Shown here: positions 50,461-59,785 of the stretch, in pieces
How positions within the stretch are numbered: position 1 is the stretch's first letter
Layout: every line of letters begins with the position of its first letter
NCBI GenBank assembly: GCA_002408085.1
Contig: DHQL01000009.1
Coordinates: 124,001 to 188,000 of the forward strand
DNA from: Spirochaeta sp. UBA5339
GTDB taxonomy: Bacteria; Spirochaetota; Spirochaetia; DSM-2461
Direction: 5' to 3'
DNA: 64,000 bases
The notes under the pieces: model-generated
Told to the model about the DNA's origin: nothing
What the model saw: only the letters and a program-made list of their open reading frames with translations
Databases searched by the model: none
Program-made: the position numbers and the translations under genes

Positions 50461-50489
50461 ATAATAGTCTATCAACTCTGCAGTTTCAA
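50461..50489 (-). promoter_or_regulatory. Sigma-70 promoter of the metallophosphoesterase gene
   Basis: Minus strand: TTGAAA (50484-50489), a 17-bp spacer and TATTAT (50461-50466), both 5 of 6 to consensus. The -10 ends 10 nt before the ATG. Confidence 0.6.
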
Positions 50490-50525
50490 AAATCCAGAGC
50501 TACCAGCGGTCATATTTCATGGTGC

Positions 50526-50534
50526 TGGTATAAT
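50526..50534 (+). promoter_or_regulatory. Extended -10 promoter of the second YesM/YesN operon
   Basis: TGGTATAAT is a perfect extended -10 element 30 nt before the GTG at 50564. No -35 is needed or seen. Confidence 0.5.
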
Positions 50535-50563
50535 GAGCCTAACTTTACTGAGGCGGTGAACCT

Positions 50564-52420
50564 GTGATACTGTCATCACAATTCAAAGTTCAGAGGGACA
50601 GGGTGATGTTTTCTGTATATAGAAGATTTCTCAGGGAAAGACTGCAGCACAGAGTTCTCCGGTTTTCCAGGTACTTCGGAAATCTCCCTCTGCGCAGAAA
50701 ATACCTCTTTTCCCACATCGCCGTTGTTCTTATATCCATTGTCGTTCTGAGCCCTGCCAGCTACCTGATTGCCAGACATCAGGTGGAGAAGAGGGCGGGG
50801 GAGTATTCCTCTATTATTCTGGAGAAGTCCGGATACCTATGGGATGCCAAGGTGGATGAGCTGATTGATTACTTTCTGATGCAGTTCGGTGCCTACTCCA
50901 TGGGTTCCAGACTGAAGGAGGATGCCGGCAGAGATCCGGCTCTGAAACGGCTGCGTATCGAACGAGCCCTGACTGAGATGATTATCTACCGGGAGGGAAT
51001 CCGTTTTGTCCTTATAGAGTCCATCGATTCCAACTGTTACTTTGCCCAGCGGGATGATGTGGACTATCAGCCGGAGAGCATTTCATCCCTGATCCCCTTT
51101 GAACAGGTTCAGCAGCTCAGGGCAAAACCCTTTATCCGGACAGCACCCGACGGGTCCATACTATTAAGCAAGGTGATCTATGATCTTCAGTCCACAAGGT
51201 ATATGGGAATCCTCACCGTCGGATTTGACCATGAAACATTCTCCATTGTTTTTCCGGGAGAGGAACATACCACCCTGGGGAGTGTGGTTATCATCGATCA
51301 GCGTCTCGGACAGCCGGTCATTGCCTCCCGGGGCAGTCAGGAATTTCTGGGATACTTTATCTATCAGAATCCCGATCCCCGGGCCCGACAGAATTTCGAA
51401 GACTCCCTGGAGAAGAACTATCTGGTTGAAGAGGTGTTAAGCAGTAACGGACGCTGGCTGCTCCGCTCCTATACCAGTATCCGTGAAATAGCAGGTCTTT
51501 CGATCTATGCGGGGCTGCTGATTGCCCTGGCTACATCCCTGGCCCTGTTTGCGGCAATCTGGTTCTCGGTGAAACTCTCCAACAGGGAGTCCCGGAGGAT
51601 CGGCGACATCGGAGACTATGCCCGGCAGATTGCCGCCGGTGACTTGAGCGGCCGCTCTCTGGACAATCACAGAGATGAACTGGGACAGCTGTCGGGAACC
51701 CTTGAGGATCTGGCCCACAGAATCGCCGGACTGGTGGAGGGACTGGCATCAGAAAGAGCCCGCCTTGATGAGGTCCGGTATAACGCCCTTCAGTTTGAGT
51801 ACAGTGCCCTGCAGTCCAAGATCAATCCCCACTTCCTCTACAATACCCTGGAGATGATCAACTCCAGGGCCAAGCTGAACGGGGAACATGATATCTCTGA
51901 AATCGTACAGCTTATGGGAGAACTGATGCGGGACAGCATAAGGCGGAGCAACTCCCTGATCACCCTTGAGGAGGAGATGGAGTATATCGGCAAGTACCTG
52001 AAAATTCAGGATCTTATCAACGAGGACAGCCTGAAGGTTACTCTGGATGTTCCGGAAAAGCTAAGGGGTCTTCTTGTACCCAACTTTATTCTCCAGCCCA
52101 TTGTGGAAAATGCCATCAGCCACGGCATTGAGTCTCTGAACGGTCCCGGGGAGATATCTATAAAGGCCTATACCGAAGGGGGACATCTTGTTATCTGTGT
52201 CCGTGATAACGGCATCGGCATGAGTGAAGAGAAGATCCGGTCCGTTATGAACCGGGAGATAGAGGAGACCAGGGAGCATGCAAAGATGGGACTTGCCAGC
52301 GTAGACAGGAGAATCCGTATTGTATACGACCAGAGCTGCGGAGTCCGTATTCAGAGTGTTCCCGGCGAAAGCTGCTCTGTCTTTCTGATTATGGCCCAGC
52401 TGCATCAGGAGAAGGAATGA
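50564..52420 (+). CDS. YesM-type sensor histidine kinase (second system)
   Basis: 618 residues from GTG 50564 (GAGGCGG upstream); ATG 50606 with GAGGG is an equally possible start. One membrane helix near residue 55, an extracytoplasmic sensor (about 75-305), a second helix ('GLLIALATSLALFAAIWFSV'), HAMP, His_kinase with phospho-acceptor in 'LQSKINPHFLYNTLEMINSR', and the ATPase with 'QPIVENAISHGIE' and 'VRDNGIGMSEE'. It presumably senses the sugar carried by the downstream ABC transporter. The response regulator starts 3 nt after its stop codon. Confidence 0.92.
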   Translation: MILSSQFKVQRDRVMFSVYRRFLRERLQHRVLRFSRYFGNLPLRRKYLFSHIAVVLISIVVLSPASYLIARHQVEKRAGEYSSIILEKSGYLWDAKVDELIDYFLMQFGAYSMGSRLKEDAGRDPALKRLRIERALTEMIIYREGIRFVLIESIDSNCYFAQRDDVDYQPESISSLIPFEQVQQLRAKPFIRTAPDGSILLSKVIYDLQSTRYMGILTVGFDHETFSIVFPGEEHTTLGSVVIIDQRLGQPVIASRGSQEFLGYFIYQNPDPRARQNFEDSLEKNYLVEEVLSSNGRWLLRSYTSIREIAGLSIYAGLLIALATSLALFAAIWFSVKLSNRESRRIGDIGDYARQIAAGDLSGRSLDNHRDELGQLSGTLEDLAHRIAGLVEGLASERARLDEVRYNALQFEYSALQSKINPHFLYNTLEMINSRAKLNGEHDISEIVQLMGELMRDSIRRSNSLITLEEEMEYIGKYLKIQDLINEDSLKVTLDVPEKLRGLLVPNFILQPIVENAISHGIESLNGPGEISIKAYTEGGHLVICVRDNGIGMSEEKIRSVMNREIEETREHAKMGLASVDRRIRIVYDQSCGVRIQSVPGESCSVFLIMAQLHQEKE

Positions 52421-52423
52421 CCC

Positions 52424-53185
52424 GTGTATACCGTTTATATTGTAGATGACAAGAAGCTGATCCGGGAGTCTCTGGCCCGGACGGTGGACTGGGAGGGAAA
52501 GGGCTTTCAGGTCGTGGGAATGGCGGGAGATGCCTTTGCCGCCGAGGAGGGGATCAGAAAACTGCGCCCCGATGTGGTAATCAGTGATATCCGTATGCCC
52601 GGACGAGACGGATTTGAACTGACCAGAGAGGTCTATAAGATTCTCCCCGATGTAAAGGTGATCATCATCACCGGATATGACAAATTCGAGTATGCCAGAG
52701 AATCCCTTAAGCTGGGGGCTGTGGATGTTATTCTGAAACCCATCAGAAATTCGGATCTCGAGAGCACACTGACTCAGATTTATAATCAGCTTGGTGAGAA
52801 AAAAACAGTCTCTTCCGAGGCAGTGTCAGGGGTCGGAGCAAACCCTGCTCCCGATAAAACCGGGGAGACCATGGGGCATCTGACCAGAGCGGTTGTCAAC
52901 TATATAGACCAGAACTACGCCGCCGAAATCTCCCTGGGAGCTCTTGCCGAGATGTACAGGGTCACCCCCAGCCACCTCAGCAAGGTCTTTAAAAAAGAGA
53001 AGGGTTTAACATTTCTCCGGTATCTGAACCAGATACGGATGGATCATGCCAGTCAGATGCTTCTTGATCCGAAATACAGAATCTCCGAGATTGCCGAGAG
53101 CTGCGGATTTCACTCACCCCTGCAGTTTACAAAGGTGTTTAAAGAGTTCTACGGTAAGACTCCCAGAGACTTCAGAAGACGCTAG
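52424..53185 (+). CDS. YesN-type response regulator (REC + AraC HTH, second system)
   Basis: 253 residues, GTG start with AAGGA 7 nt upstream. The receiver domain carries 'VDDKK' and phospho-acceptor Asp55 in 'VISDIRMPG', with Lys in 'ILKPI'. The AraC domain has 'ISLGALAEMYRVTPSHLSKVF' and 'IAESCGFHSPLQFTKVFKEF'. It likely activates the transporter/GH78 operon that starts 110 nt downstream. Confidence 0.93.
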   Translation: MYTVYIVDDKKLIRESLARTVDWEGKGFQVVGMAGDAFAAEEGIRKLRPDVVISDIRMPGRDGFELTREVYKILPDVKVIIITGYDKFEYARESLKLGAVDVILKPIRNSDLESTLTQIYNQLGEKKTVSSEAVSGVGANPAPDKTGETMGHLTRAVVNYIDQNYAAEISLGALAEMYRVTPSHLSKVFKKEKGLTFLRYLNQIRMDHASQMLLDPKYRISEIAESCGFHSPLQFTKVFKEFYGKTPRDFRRR

Positions 53186-53215
53186 TTCAGTGATCAAAAG
53201 ACAAAAATGGCACAG

Positions 53216-53240
53216 AAAAGCACAAAAACAGCATACTTTT
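53216..53240 (+). promoter_or_regulatory. Candidate YesN-type operator before the second ABC operon
   Basis: AAAAGCACAAAAACAG, then CATACTTTT, has the same AAAAG...CTTTT inverted-repeat design as the 32149 and 36100 blocks, but with 15 rather than 13 bp between arms. It lacks the ACAGCTGAA segment. The related response regulator is encoded just upstream. Confidence 0.4.
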
Positions 53241-53294
53241 CCGATCTGTGAATGCGGATTCATACTGTATTTAACAATGAAAAGGAGACGTTAA

Positions 53295-54539
53295 ATGAAA
53301 AGATTTTTTGCTTTACTGATGATTACTGTAATTGCAGCATCCGCAGTTTTTGCCGCTGGAGGACAGGACAGTTCCGGTACCACCACTATCTCTGTTATTC
53401 ACTATATGGGTGAACTCCAGAAGAGGGACGGACTGAAACAGCTGATCGACGGATACAAGGCCCTTCATCCCGAAGTGGAGTTTGAGGTAACCGCCGTGGA
53501 AACATCAAACTACCTGACCACCCTTAAAACAATGATCGCCGCCGGTGACACACCGGATATTATCTTCGGAAAACCCAAAGAGTATACAGACCTGATTGAA
53601 GCGGGACACATGGCCGATATGACCGGGGCCTCCTTTGTTGAAAACCTCGATCCCGGCGCCGTTCCCTCTGTTGTTTACAAGGGTAAGGTTTACGGTCTCC
53701 CCGTTGACCTTCAGTCAATCGGTATCTACTACAACAAGGATGTCTTTGCCGCAAAGGGACTTGATATTCCCGAAACATGGAGTGAACTGGTAGCTCTCTG
53801 CGATACTCTGGAAGGAGAGGGAATTGCACCCTTCGCCCATCCCTACAAGGACGGGTGGACAGTATTTGTAGACTACTTTGCCGACGAGTATGTTGTAAGA
53901 GCCGACTATCCCGACATGTATGAAGCCATTGAAGCGGGAACAAAGTCTTTTGCCGACTATCCCCATTTCAAAGACACTCTGGCCAGACTGAAAAAGAGAG
54001 CGTCCTACAACGCCGGTGATGACTGGGGTACTGACAATGGAACAGCACAGAACATGATGGCTACAGGAAAGGCTGCTATGTACATCAACGGAAGCTGGGC
54101 CATCGGCGACTTCCTGAACAACTTCCCCGAAGCCTCTATCGGTTACTTCCCCCTTCCTGCCTATGAGGATGCATCCATGAACAAGATGCCCATCGGTGTG
54201 GATGACGCCTGGATGGCCAGCGCCGCTTCTGAAAACATGGATATTGTTCTGGACTTCTTCAAGTACATCTCCACCCCGGAGGCGGCCATGCAGTGGATGA
54301 AGGCAACAAGCACCATCAGCCTCTCAGCCAATATCGGAGACTATGAGTACGATGCCATCAGCCAGGATATTGTTGATTATCTGGAAGCCGGAGACACAAC
54401 CAACTTTCATGAGCCCATGCTCTTCTCCTCAGCCCTTGAGGATGTCTACAGAAACATGATTGTTGAAGCCGCCGCCTCCTCCAAGGACCTGGATACCCTG
54501 GTCGCCGAATTCGACAAGAGAATCGATGAAGTCCGCTGA
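53295..54539 (+). CDS. ABC sugar transporter, extracellular solute-binding protein (second system)
   Basis: 414 residues, with a signal peptide ending 'AVFAAGG-QDSS', the same style as the binding protein at 36198. Binding-protein blocks are 'TISVIHYMGELQKRDGLKQL', 'GKVYGLPVDLQSIGIYYNKD' and 'AMYINGSWAIGDFLNNFPEA', followed by 'KMPIGVDDAWMAS'. It captures an oligosaccharide, probably rhamnose-containing given the GH78 partner. AAAAGGAG precedes the ATG. A strong hairpin follows it. Confidence 0.93.
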   Translation: MKRFFALLMITVIAASAVFAAGGQDSSGTTTISVIHYMGELQKRDGLKQLIDGYKALHPEVEFEVTAVETSNYLTTLKTMIAAGDTPDIIFGKPKEYTDLIEAGHMADMTGASFVENLDPGAVPSVVYKGKVYGLPVDLQSIGIYYNKDVFAAKGLDIPETWSELVALCDTLEGEGIAPFAHPYKDGWTVFVDYFADEYVVRADYPDMYEAIEAGTKSFADYPHFKDTLARLKKRASYNAGDDWGTDNGTAQNMMATGKAAMYINGSWAIGDFLNNFPEASIGYFPLPAYEDASMNKMPIGVDDAWMASAASENMDIVLDFFKYISTPEAAMQWMKATSTISLSANIGDYEYDAISQDIVDYLEAGDTTNFHEPMLFSSALEDVYRNMIVEAAASSKDLDTLVAEFDKRIDEVR

Positions 54540-54567
54540 CCTCCTGGATTTCTGATTTGATACCTGT

Positions 54568-54593
54568 GCCTGCCTTCGGGCAGGCTCTTTTCT
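54568..54593 (+). terminator. Attenuator-type terminator after the binding-protein gene
   Basis: GCCTGCC-TTCG-GGCAGGC (UUCG tetraloop) followed by TCTTTTCT, inside the operon. Partial termination here would make more binding protein than permease, which is common in sugar ABC operons. Confidence 0.75.
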
Positions 54594-54641
54594 ACCAATT
54601 TACCTTATTCAGCTAAAAAACTTTTTTTACAGGAGTCTTAC

Positions 54642-55490
54642 ATGACGAAGAACCATCATGCAAAGTCCTTCCTATTTTTGCTGCCCGCTCTGATCATATT
54701 TCTGTTTGTTGTGGTTGTTCCCTTCTTCCGTGGAGTTACCATCTCAATGACAAGCTGGGACGGATTGGCCAAAAATATGAATTTTGTGGGCATGGAAAAC
54801 TATAAAAGGATCTTCTCTACAGATACGATCCTTACACCCCTGAAGAACTCACTGCAGTTCACGGCCATTACACTGATTTTCGACAATATTCTGGGCCTGG
54901 CCCTGGCGGTTTTGCTGGTGGCCTCCACCAGAAGAGCCTCCTTCCTGAGGGTCGCCTTCTTTATGCCCTTTATTATAAGCCTTGTGGTGTCCTCCTATAT
55001 GTGGACCTACCTCTACAGCTCCGTACTATATCCTGTCTTCGGACTCCAGAATCCTCTGGGAAATCCGGAGACCTCAAATCTGGGGGTCGCCCTGATCAGC
55101 GTCTGGAGAAACTCGGGGTACTGTATGCTTATCTACATCGCCGGACTGAAGTCCATCCCCGACTCACTCTATGAGGCTGCCAGGGTTGAAGGGGCCGGCC
55201 GGATCGCCAGTTTCTTCAAGGTGACCCTGCCCCTCCTTGTTCCAAGTCTGAGTATCAATATCACACTGATTCTGGCCTGGGGACTCAAGGAGTTCGATAC
55301 CGTAATGGTTGCCACCGGGGGAGGTCCCGGACGCTCATCCATGAGTCTGGCCTTCTATGTCTACAAGACCACCTTTGTCTGGAACAAGGCGGGGTATGGT
55401 CAGGCCATCGCCGTTGTGATGATGCTTTTTATCGTTACAGTTTCAACCATAGTGGCCAGGGCTCTGCGCTCAAGGGAGGTTGAACTATGA
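54642..55490 (+). CDS. ABC sugar transporter permease (second system, UgpA type)
   Basis: 282 residues with six membrane helices. The EAA loop is 'EAARVEGAGRIASFFKVTLP'. The ATG has AGGAG upstream and overlaps the following gene by 4 bp (ATGA). Confidence 0.93.
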   Translation: MTKNHHAKSFLFLLPALIIFLFVVVVPFFRGVTISMTSWDGLAKNMNFVGMENYKRIFSTDTILTPLKNSLQFTAITLIFDNILGLALAVLLVASTRRASFLRVAFFMPFIISLVVSSYMWTYLYSSVLYPVFGLQNPLGNPETSNLGVALISVWRNSGYCMLIYIAGLKSIPDSLYEAARVEGAGRIASFFKVTLPLLVPSLSINITLILAWGLKEFDTVMVATGGGPGRSSMSLAFYVYKTTFVWNKAGYGQAIAVVMMLFIVTVSTIVARALRSREVEL

Positions 55491-56326
55491 CCATTACCCG
55501 GAATAAGATTACCGCACTTCTGGTCCGTACACTCTTTCTTGGGGCACTGTTGCTCTTTTTCTTCTCTCCCTTTTATGTGCAGTTTATCTACGCCTTCAAG
55601 ACAAGGGCGGATGTGGCGGTGACAGGACTCAGCTTCCCCACCTCCCTGACCTTTATCAACTTCAGGAACGCCTTTGACGGTACAAGCCTCTTCCCGGCCT
55701 TTGTGAGAACATCCATTGTGACCCTCTTTGTGGTCTTTATCCTTCAGACCACAGGAGCCATGGCCGCCTGGATCATCGCAAGGAATCAGAAGAACAGAGT
55801 CTACAACAGTCTCTACTACATCTTTCTGGCAGCCATTATTCTCCCCTTTCAGGTGGTGATGCTTCCCCTCTATACCCAGTTCCGTGAGATGAGCATGCTC
55901 AATACCCTTCAGGGGCTGATCCTGGGGATTGCCGGATTCCAGCTGGCCTACAACATCTTTCTGATGACAGGATTTATCAAGACCGTTCCCCTGGAGCTGG
56001 AGGAGGCCTCTCTGATGGACGGGGCGGGGCAGTGGACCACATTCTGGAAGATTGTCTATCCTCTTTTAAAGCCCATTACCATGACTACCCTTGTTCTGAA
56101 CTTCCTGAGTGCCTGGAACGACTTTATGATTGCCGTGGTCGTAGGATTCAAGGAGAGTGTCCGGACCCTGCAGTATGCCCTGTACATGTTCTTCGGCCAG
56201 TACTCCACCAGAATACACGAGGCCTTTGCCGCCTTTATTATTGCGGTTCTTCCGGTGGTCATTCTCTACATCGTGCTTCAGAAGTACATTGTCGACGGCC
56301 TGACCTCCGGCGCCGTCAAGGGGTGA
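55487..56326 (+). CDS. ABC sugar transporter permease (second system, UgpE type)
   Basis: 279 residues with six membrane helices. The EAA loop is 'LEEASLMDGAGQWTTFWKIV' and the C-terminus is the family's 'VDGLTSGAVKG'. It is coupled to the preceding permease by the ATGA overlap. Confidence 0.93.
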   Translation: MTITRNKITALLVRTLFLGALLLFFFSPFYVQFIYAFKTRADVAVTGLSFPTSLTFINFRNAFDGTSLFPAFVRTSIVTLFVVFILQTTGAMAAWIIARNQKNRVYNSLYYIFLAAIILPFQVVMLPLYTQFREMSMLNTLQGLILGIAGFQLAYNIFLMTGFIKTVPLELEEASLMDGAGQWTTFWKIVYPLLKPITMTTLVLNFLSAWNDFMIAVVVGFKESVRTLQYALYMFFGQYSTRIHEAFAAFIIAVLPVVILYIVLQKYIVDGLTSGAVKG

Positions 56327-56329
56327 TTA

Positions 56330-59233
56330 ATGGCATATCAAAGTTTTAGTCAGGCCAGGTGGATCTGGTCCGACGCCCTTGAGAACTCTCTTGATGCCTG
56401 GGTTATGTTCCGGAAATCCCTGACACCCGATCGGCTGAAAGCCCTCAGGGAGGGGGACAGGCTGATACTTAATCTGGCCGCCGATGCCCGCTACCACCTC
56501 TGGGTGGACGGTGTGTGGACGGGGGAAGGCCCCGCCCGTTCCTGGCCGGATGAGCTTTTTTACGACAGCTATGACCTGACTGCATCCATATCCCGGGCGG
56601 CCGCGGAGAGCCGCAGTCTTGAAATAAAAATACTGGTGCGCCACTTCACTCCCGGTACAAGCTACTATATCGTGGGAGAAGCGGGATGCGCCGTCGAGAT
56701 CCTTGCTTCCGGTGATGACAGGAGCGAGATTCTTCAATGCAGTGACAGCACCTGGGAGTGCTGCCCCCATCCCGGCTGCGGTGAGGCGGTGGTAAAGATG
56801 TCAAACGGCCTGGGATACGGTGAAGTCTACCGGGCAGACCTGGCAGCCGATGAGAGTCTCTGGAACTGGAAGCCTCCGGTGGACCGGGGGCCGGCCCTTT
56901 CGGATAAAAGAAAAATTACGGTCAGGGATATTCCGGATCTGGAGGAGAATCTTATTTCTCCTGCAGGACTCTGCGGCAGACGGGCCATCGAAACCGCGGG
57001 CTTCGTGCGTTCAGTCAGTCTTCGGTCTCTGGTCTATCCCGGAGATCACGACATCAACAAGCATAAACGCTTCTCGGGGATACTGGAAACAGCTATTAAT
57101 TCTCCCCGCGGCGGATCGGTCCGTATCGGACTTACCCTGGACCCCCATGACACCGAGGCCCTGGTCTTTTTTGTGGGCCAGAGACGGCTGACCCATATCA
57201 ACGGAGAGACCTTTCCTGTTGAGCTGCATGAGGGAATCACATCGGTCAGGGTCCTGTTGAAGGGGGAGTACCATGATCCCCTGATCCACTTTAAGCTGAT
57301 TCTGCCGGAGGACTCCTCCCTTGTCTCTCCTGACGGGGGAGACAAGGTCTTTCAGTTTCACGGACCCGTCGGGGCAACCCACCATCTTCAGGTATGCGAC
57401 CCCATTCCTCCGGCTGCAGATGAGGTCTTAAGTGAAGAGGAGCTTCTGGACCCTGAGGCAGAGTGGCGGAAGCAGACCGGAAAGCAGTTGGTGCCTGATG
57501 AGTGTGTGTCGGTTCACCATGTGGCCATGGACTGTCTGACCGCCGCAGCCCGGGAAATCCCGGACAGCAAGTTCTACATACAGGTTGAAACGGAGGCTTC
57601 TGATTTTCCATTAACCCTGAACTGGGGTCCGGGAGAGAGGCGTCAGATTCTTCTGGACTTCGGCCGGGAAGTATCGGGTTTTCTGGAGTTTGAACTGGAC
57701 TGCCCGGAAGGTACAAGGATAGATTTTTTCTGCTATGAATCCATGCACGACGGCCTCATCGAGCATGCCTGGAGCCTGAACAACAGTCTCCGTTACTTCT
57801 CCTCGGAGGGAGACCAGAAGTTCACATCCTTTCTCCGCAGAGGATTCCGCTACATCTCACTGGTTTTTGACTCATACCATGATCCAGGTCCCGGAAGGGA
57901 GTCCGATTCGGTTCCGGGAACCTCAGGCCGGGCTCTTTTGAAGGGTATCCGGGTCAGGGAGAGGCTCTATCCCGCATCAGGAGGCTCTTCCTTCCGCTGC
58001 TCCGACGATGAGCTGAACAGAATCTGGGAGATCTCCGCCCGCACGGTGTCCCTCTGTATGGAGGATACCTATGTGGACTGCCCTGCCTATGAGCAGACCT
58101 ACTGGACGGGAGATGCAAGGAATACCGCCCTCTACTCCTACTACCTCTATAACGCAGGACCTCTCTTTCTGCGGGGAGCCAGACTGGCGGGACGCTCTCT
58201 GGAACGCTCTCCTCTGATTGAATCCACTATTCCCTCGGCCTGGCAGAATGTTATCCCCGCATGGTCTTTCTTTCACGTTCTGGCCGGAGCGGAGTACCTC
58301 TTTTATACGGGAGATGAGAAAGGCTTTGATGAGATCTACCCCTCCCTTTACAGAAATATGGAAAATGCGGCTGACCGAAGGGTCACAATGCCCGACGGCA
58401 GCGGCCTCTTTGCCCTCCATGCCTGGAACATGCTGGACTGGGCGCCCATGGATGTTCCTGATGACGGAATTATCGCCCATCAGAACGCTGAGTTTGTTCT
58501 GGCCTGCCGATCTCTTGCCGAGACCGCGGAACAGAGGGGACACCGGGATGATGCCGTCCGGCTCACTCGCTGGGCTGATGAGGTGTCAGCTGCAGTTCTC
58601 ATGTGGTTCCGGGATGAGGAGAAATCCGCCTTCCGGGACTCCATCAGCCGTGATTTTGTACCCTCCGAGACCTTCTCGGTACAGACCCAGATGATGATCT
58701 ATCTGGCGGGAATTGTAGAAGACGGGGAGGCCCTGAGAAAGCTGATTCTAAATCCACCTGCCGATTTTGTCACAGTCGGCAGTCCCTTCAACCACCACTT
58801 CCTTCTGGATCTCTACTATAGATGGGGCATGTACAATGAGGTCCTGTTGGACATCAGAAAGACCTGGGGCCATATGCTGGATAACGGTGCCACAAGCTGC
58901 TGGGAAGGGTGGGAGCTGATTCCCGGTCATCACACGAGGAGTCACTGCCATGCCTGGTCCGCGGCTCCGGCCTATTTCCTGCCTTCAATCCTTCTGGGAA
59001 TCCGTCCTGAAGGAAGGTCCTTCAGCCGCGTCAGGATCGCTCCTGTTCCGGGAGATCTGACCAGCGCCGAGGGTTCTCTGGTGACTCCCCATGGAGTGCT
59101 GGATATATTCTGGACCGCAGGGGAGGGGATCTTCAATCTGGAGGTTGAATCCCCTGAGGGGATCAAGGTTCTCTGTGATATTCCAGAAGGATATAAAGCA
59201 GGAAGGATACTCATTAATGGTCAGCTGCAGTAG
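56330..59233 (+). CDS. GH78 family alpha-L-rhamnosidase
   Basis: 967 residues, 3 nt after the permease stop, with AAGGGG before the ATG. N-terminal beta domains (about 1-500) precede the (alpha/alpha)6 barrel. The catalytic region is 'VDCPAYEQTYWTGDARNTAL', with Asp583 and the proposed general acid Glu588; 'SCWEGWELIPGHHTRSHCHA' follows near residue 865. No signal peptide, so it acts inside the cell on imported rhamnosides. The match to the usual DCPxRxE pattern has Ala-Tyr in place of the middle residues, so substrate range may differ. The operon order transporter-GH78 points to rhamnogalacturonan-derived oligosaccharides. Confidence 0.9.
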   Translation: MAYQSFSQARWIWSDALENSLDAWVMFRKSLTPDRLKALREGDRLILNLAADARYHLWVDGVWTGEGPARSWPDELFYDSYDLTASISRAAAESRSLEIKILVRHFTPGTSYYIVGEAGCAVEILASGDDRSEILQCSDSTWECCPHPGCGEAVVKMSNGLGYGEVYRADLAADESLWNWKPPVDRGPALSDKRKITVRDIPDLEENLISPAGLCGRRAIETAGFVRSVSLRSLVYPGDHDINKHKRFSGILETAINSPRGGSVRIGLTLDPHDTEALVFFVGQRRLTHINGETFPVELHEGITSVRVLLKGEYHDPLIHFKLILPEDSSLVSPDGGDKVFQFHGPVGATHHLQVCDPIPPAADEVLSEEELLDPEAEWRKQTGKQLVPDECVSVHHVAMDCLTAAAREIPDSKFYIQVETEASDFPLTLNWGPGERRQILLDFGREVSGFLEFELDCPEGTRIDFFCYESMHDGLIEHAWSLNNSLRYFSSEGDQKFTSFLRRGFRYISLVFDSYHDPGPGRESDSVPGTSGRALLKGIRVRERLYPASGGSSFRCSDDELNRIWEISARTVSLCMEDTYVDCPAYEQTYWTGDARNTALYSYYLYNAGPLFLRGARLAGRSLERSPLIESTIPSAWQNVIPAWSFFHVLAGAEYLFYTGDEKGFDEIYPSLYRNMENAADRRVTMPDGSGLFALHAWNMLDWAPMDVPDDGIIAHQNAEFVLACRSLAETAEQRGHRDDAVRLTRWADEVSAAVLMWFRDEEKSAFRDSISRDFVPSETFSVQTQMMIYLAGIVEDGEALRKLILNPPADFVTVGSPFNHHFLLDLYYRWGMYNEVLLDIRKTWGHMLDNGATSCWEGWELIPGHHTRSHCHAWSAAPAYFLPSILLGIRPEGRSFSRVRIAPVPGDLTSAEGSLVTPHGVLDIFWTAGEGIFNLEVESPEGIKVLCDIPEGYKAGRILINGQLQ

Positions 59234-59299
59234 AACTTTTCGGTAAAAGAGTCTTTATTACCGGAAGATCTTCTCTATAATGGGTGGTAAGGAGTGAAT

Positions 59300-59785
59300 A
59301 TGAATAATATCCTTACCGCCCTGCTGGCCCTTGTTATCATCGGAATCATTCTCTTCCTCAACAAACACAGTTCATCAAAGAGTGATTCAGGTACTGAGGA
59401 GGAACTGACCGATCTGAATGAGCGGTTTCTTTCCCGTTCCCGGGGCCGCTCAGTGGTCGATCTGGTAAAGGTGTTCAATCCCTCTGACGAGATGATCCTC
59501 CGATCCATACTGGCTGCCGAAGGTGTGGACAGCTATGTTAAATCAAACCATTTCGGCGACCTCTACGGCAGTTCTAAGGAATCCATATTCTCCACAGTGG
59601 TCATTTCTATCTTTGAATACAAGGTGGAGGAGGGGAAGAGGATTGTCCAGGGGTATATCCGTAACCTGCTGAAGAATGAGTCCGCTCCTGAAGCGGACCT
59701 GACCACTCAGGTTCAGAGCGCCGCTTCCGCCATGGTGGGACTCCCCGCCGCAGACCTGAAATACATCCCTGAACTTCTGATCTAG
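59300..59785 (+). CDS. Membrane-anchored DUF2007-type protein
   Basis: 161 residues. One N-terminal membrane helix (residues 4-18), then a ~70-residue domain starting 'VFNPSDEMILRSILAAEGV' and continuing to 'EYKVEEGKRIVQGYI', typical of DUF2007 'putative signal transducing' proteins. AAGGAG precedes the ATG at 59300, so the earlier GTG at 59294 is rejected. A TATAAT at 59275-59280 could be its promoter. The role is unknown. Confidence 0.65.
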   Translation: MNNILTALLALVIIGIILFLNKHSSSKSDSGTEEELTDLNERFLSRSRGRSVVDLVKVFNPSDEMILRSILAAEGVDSYVKSNHFGDLYGSSKESIFSTVVISIFEYKVEEGKRIVQGYIRNLLKNESAPEADLTTQVQSAASAMVGLPAADLKYIPELLI

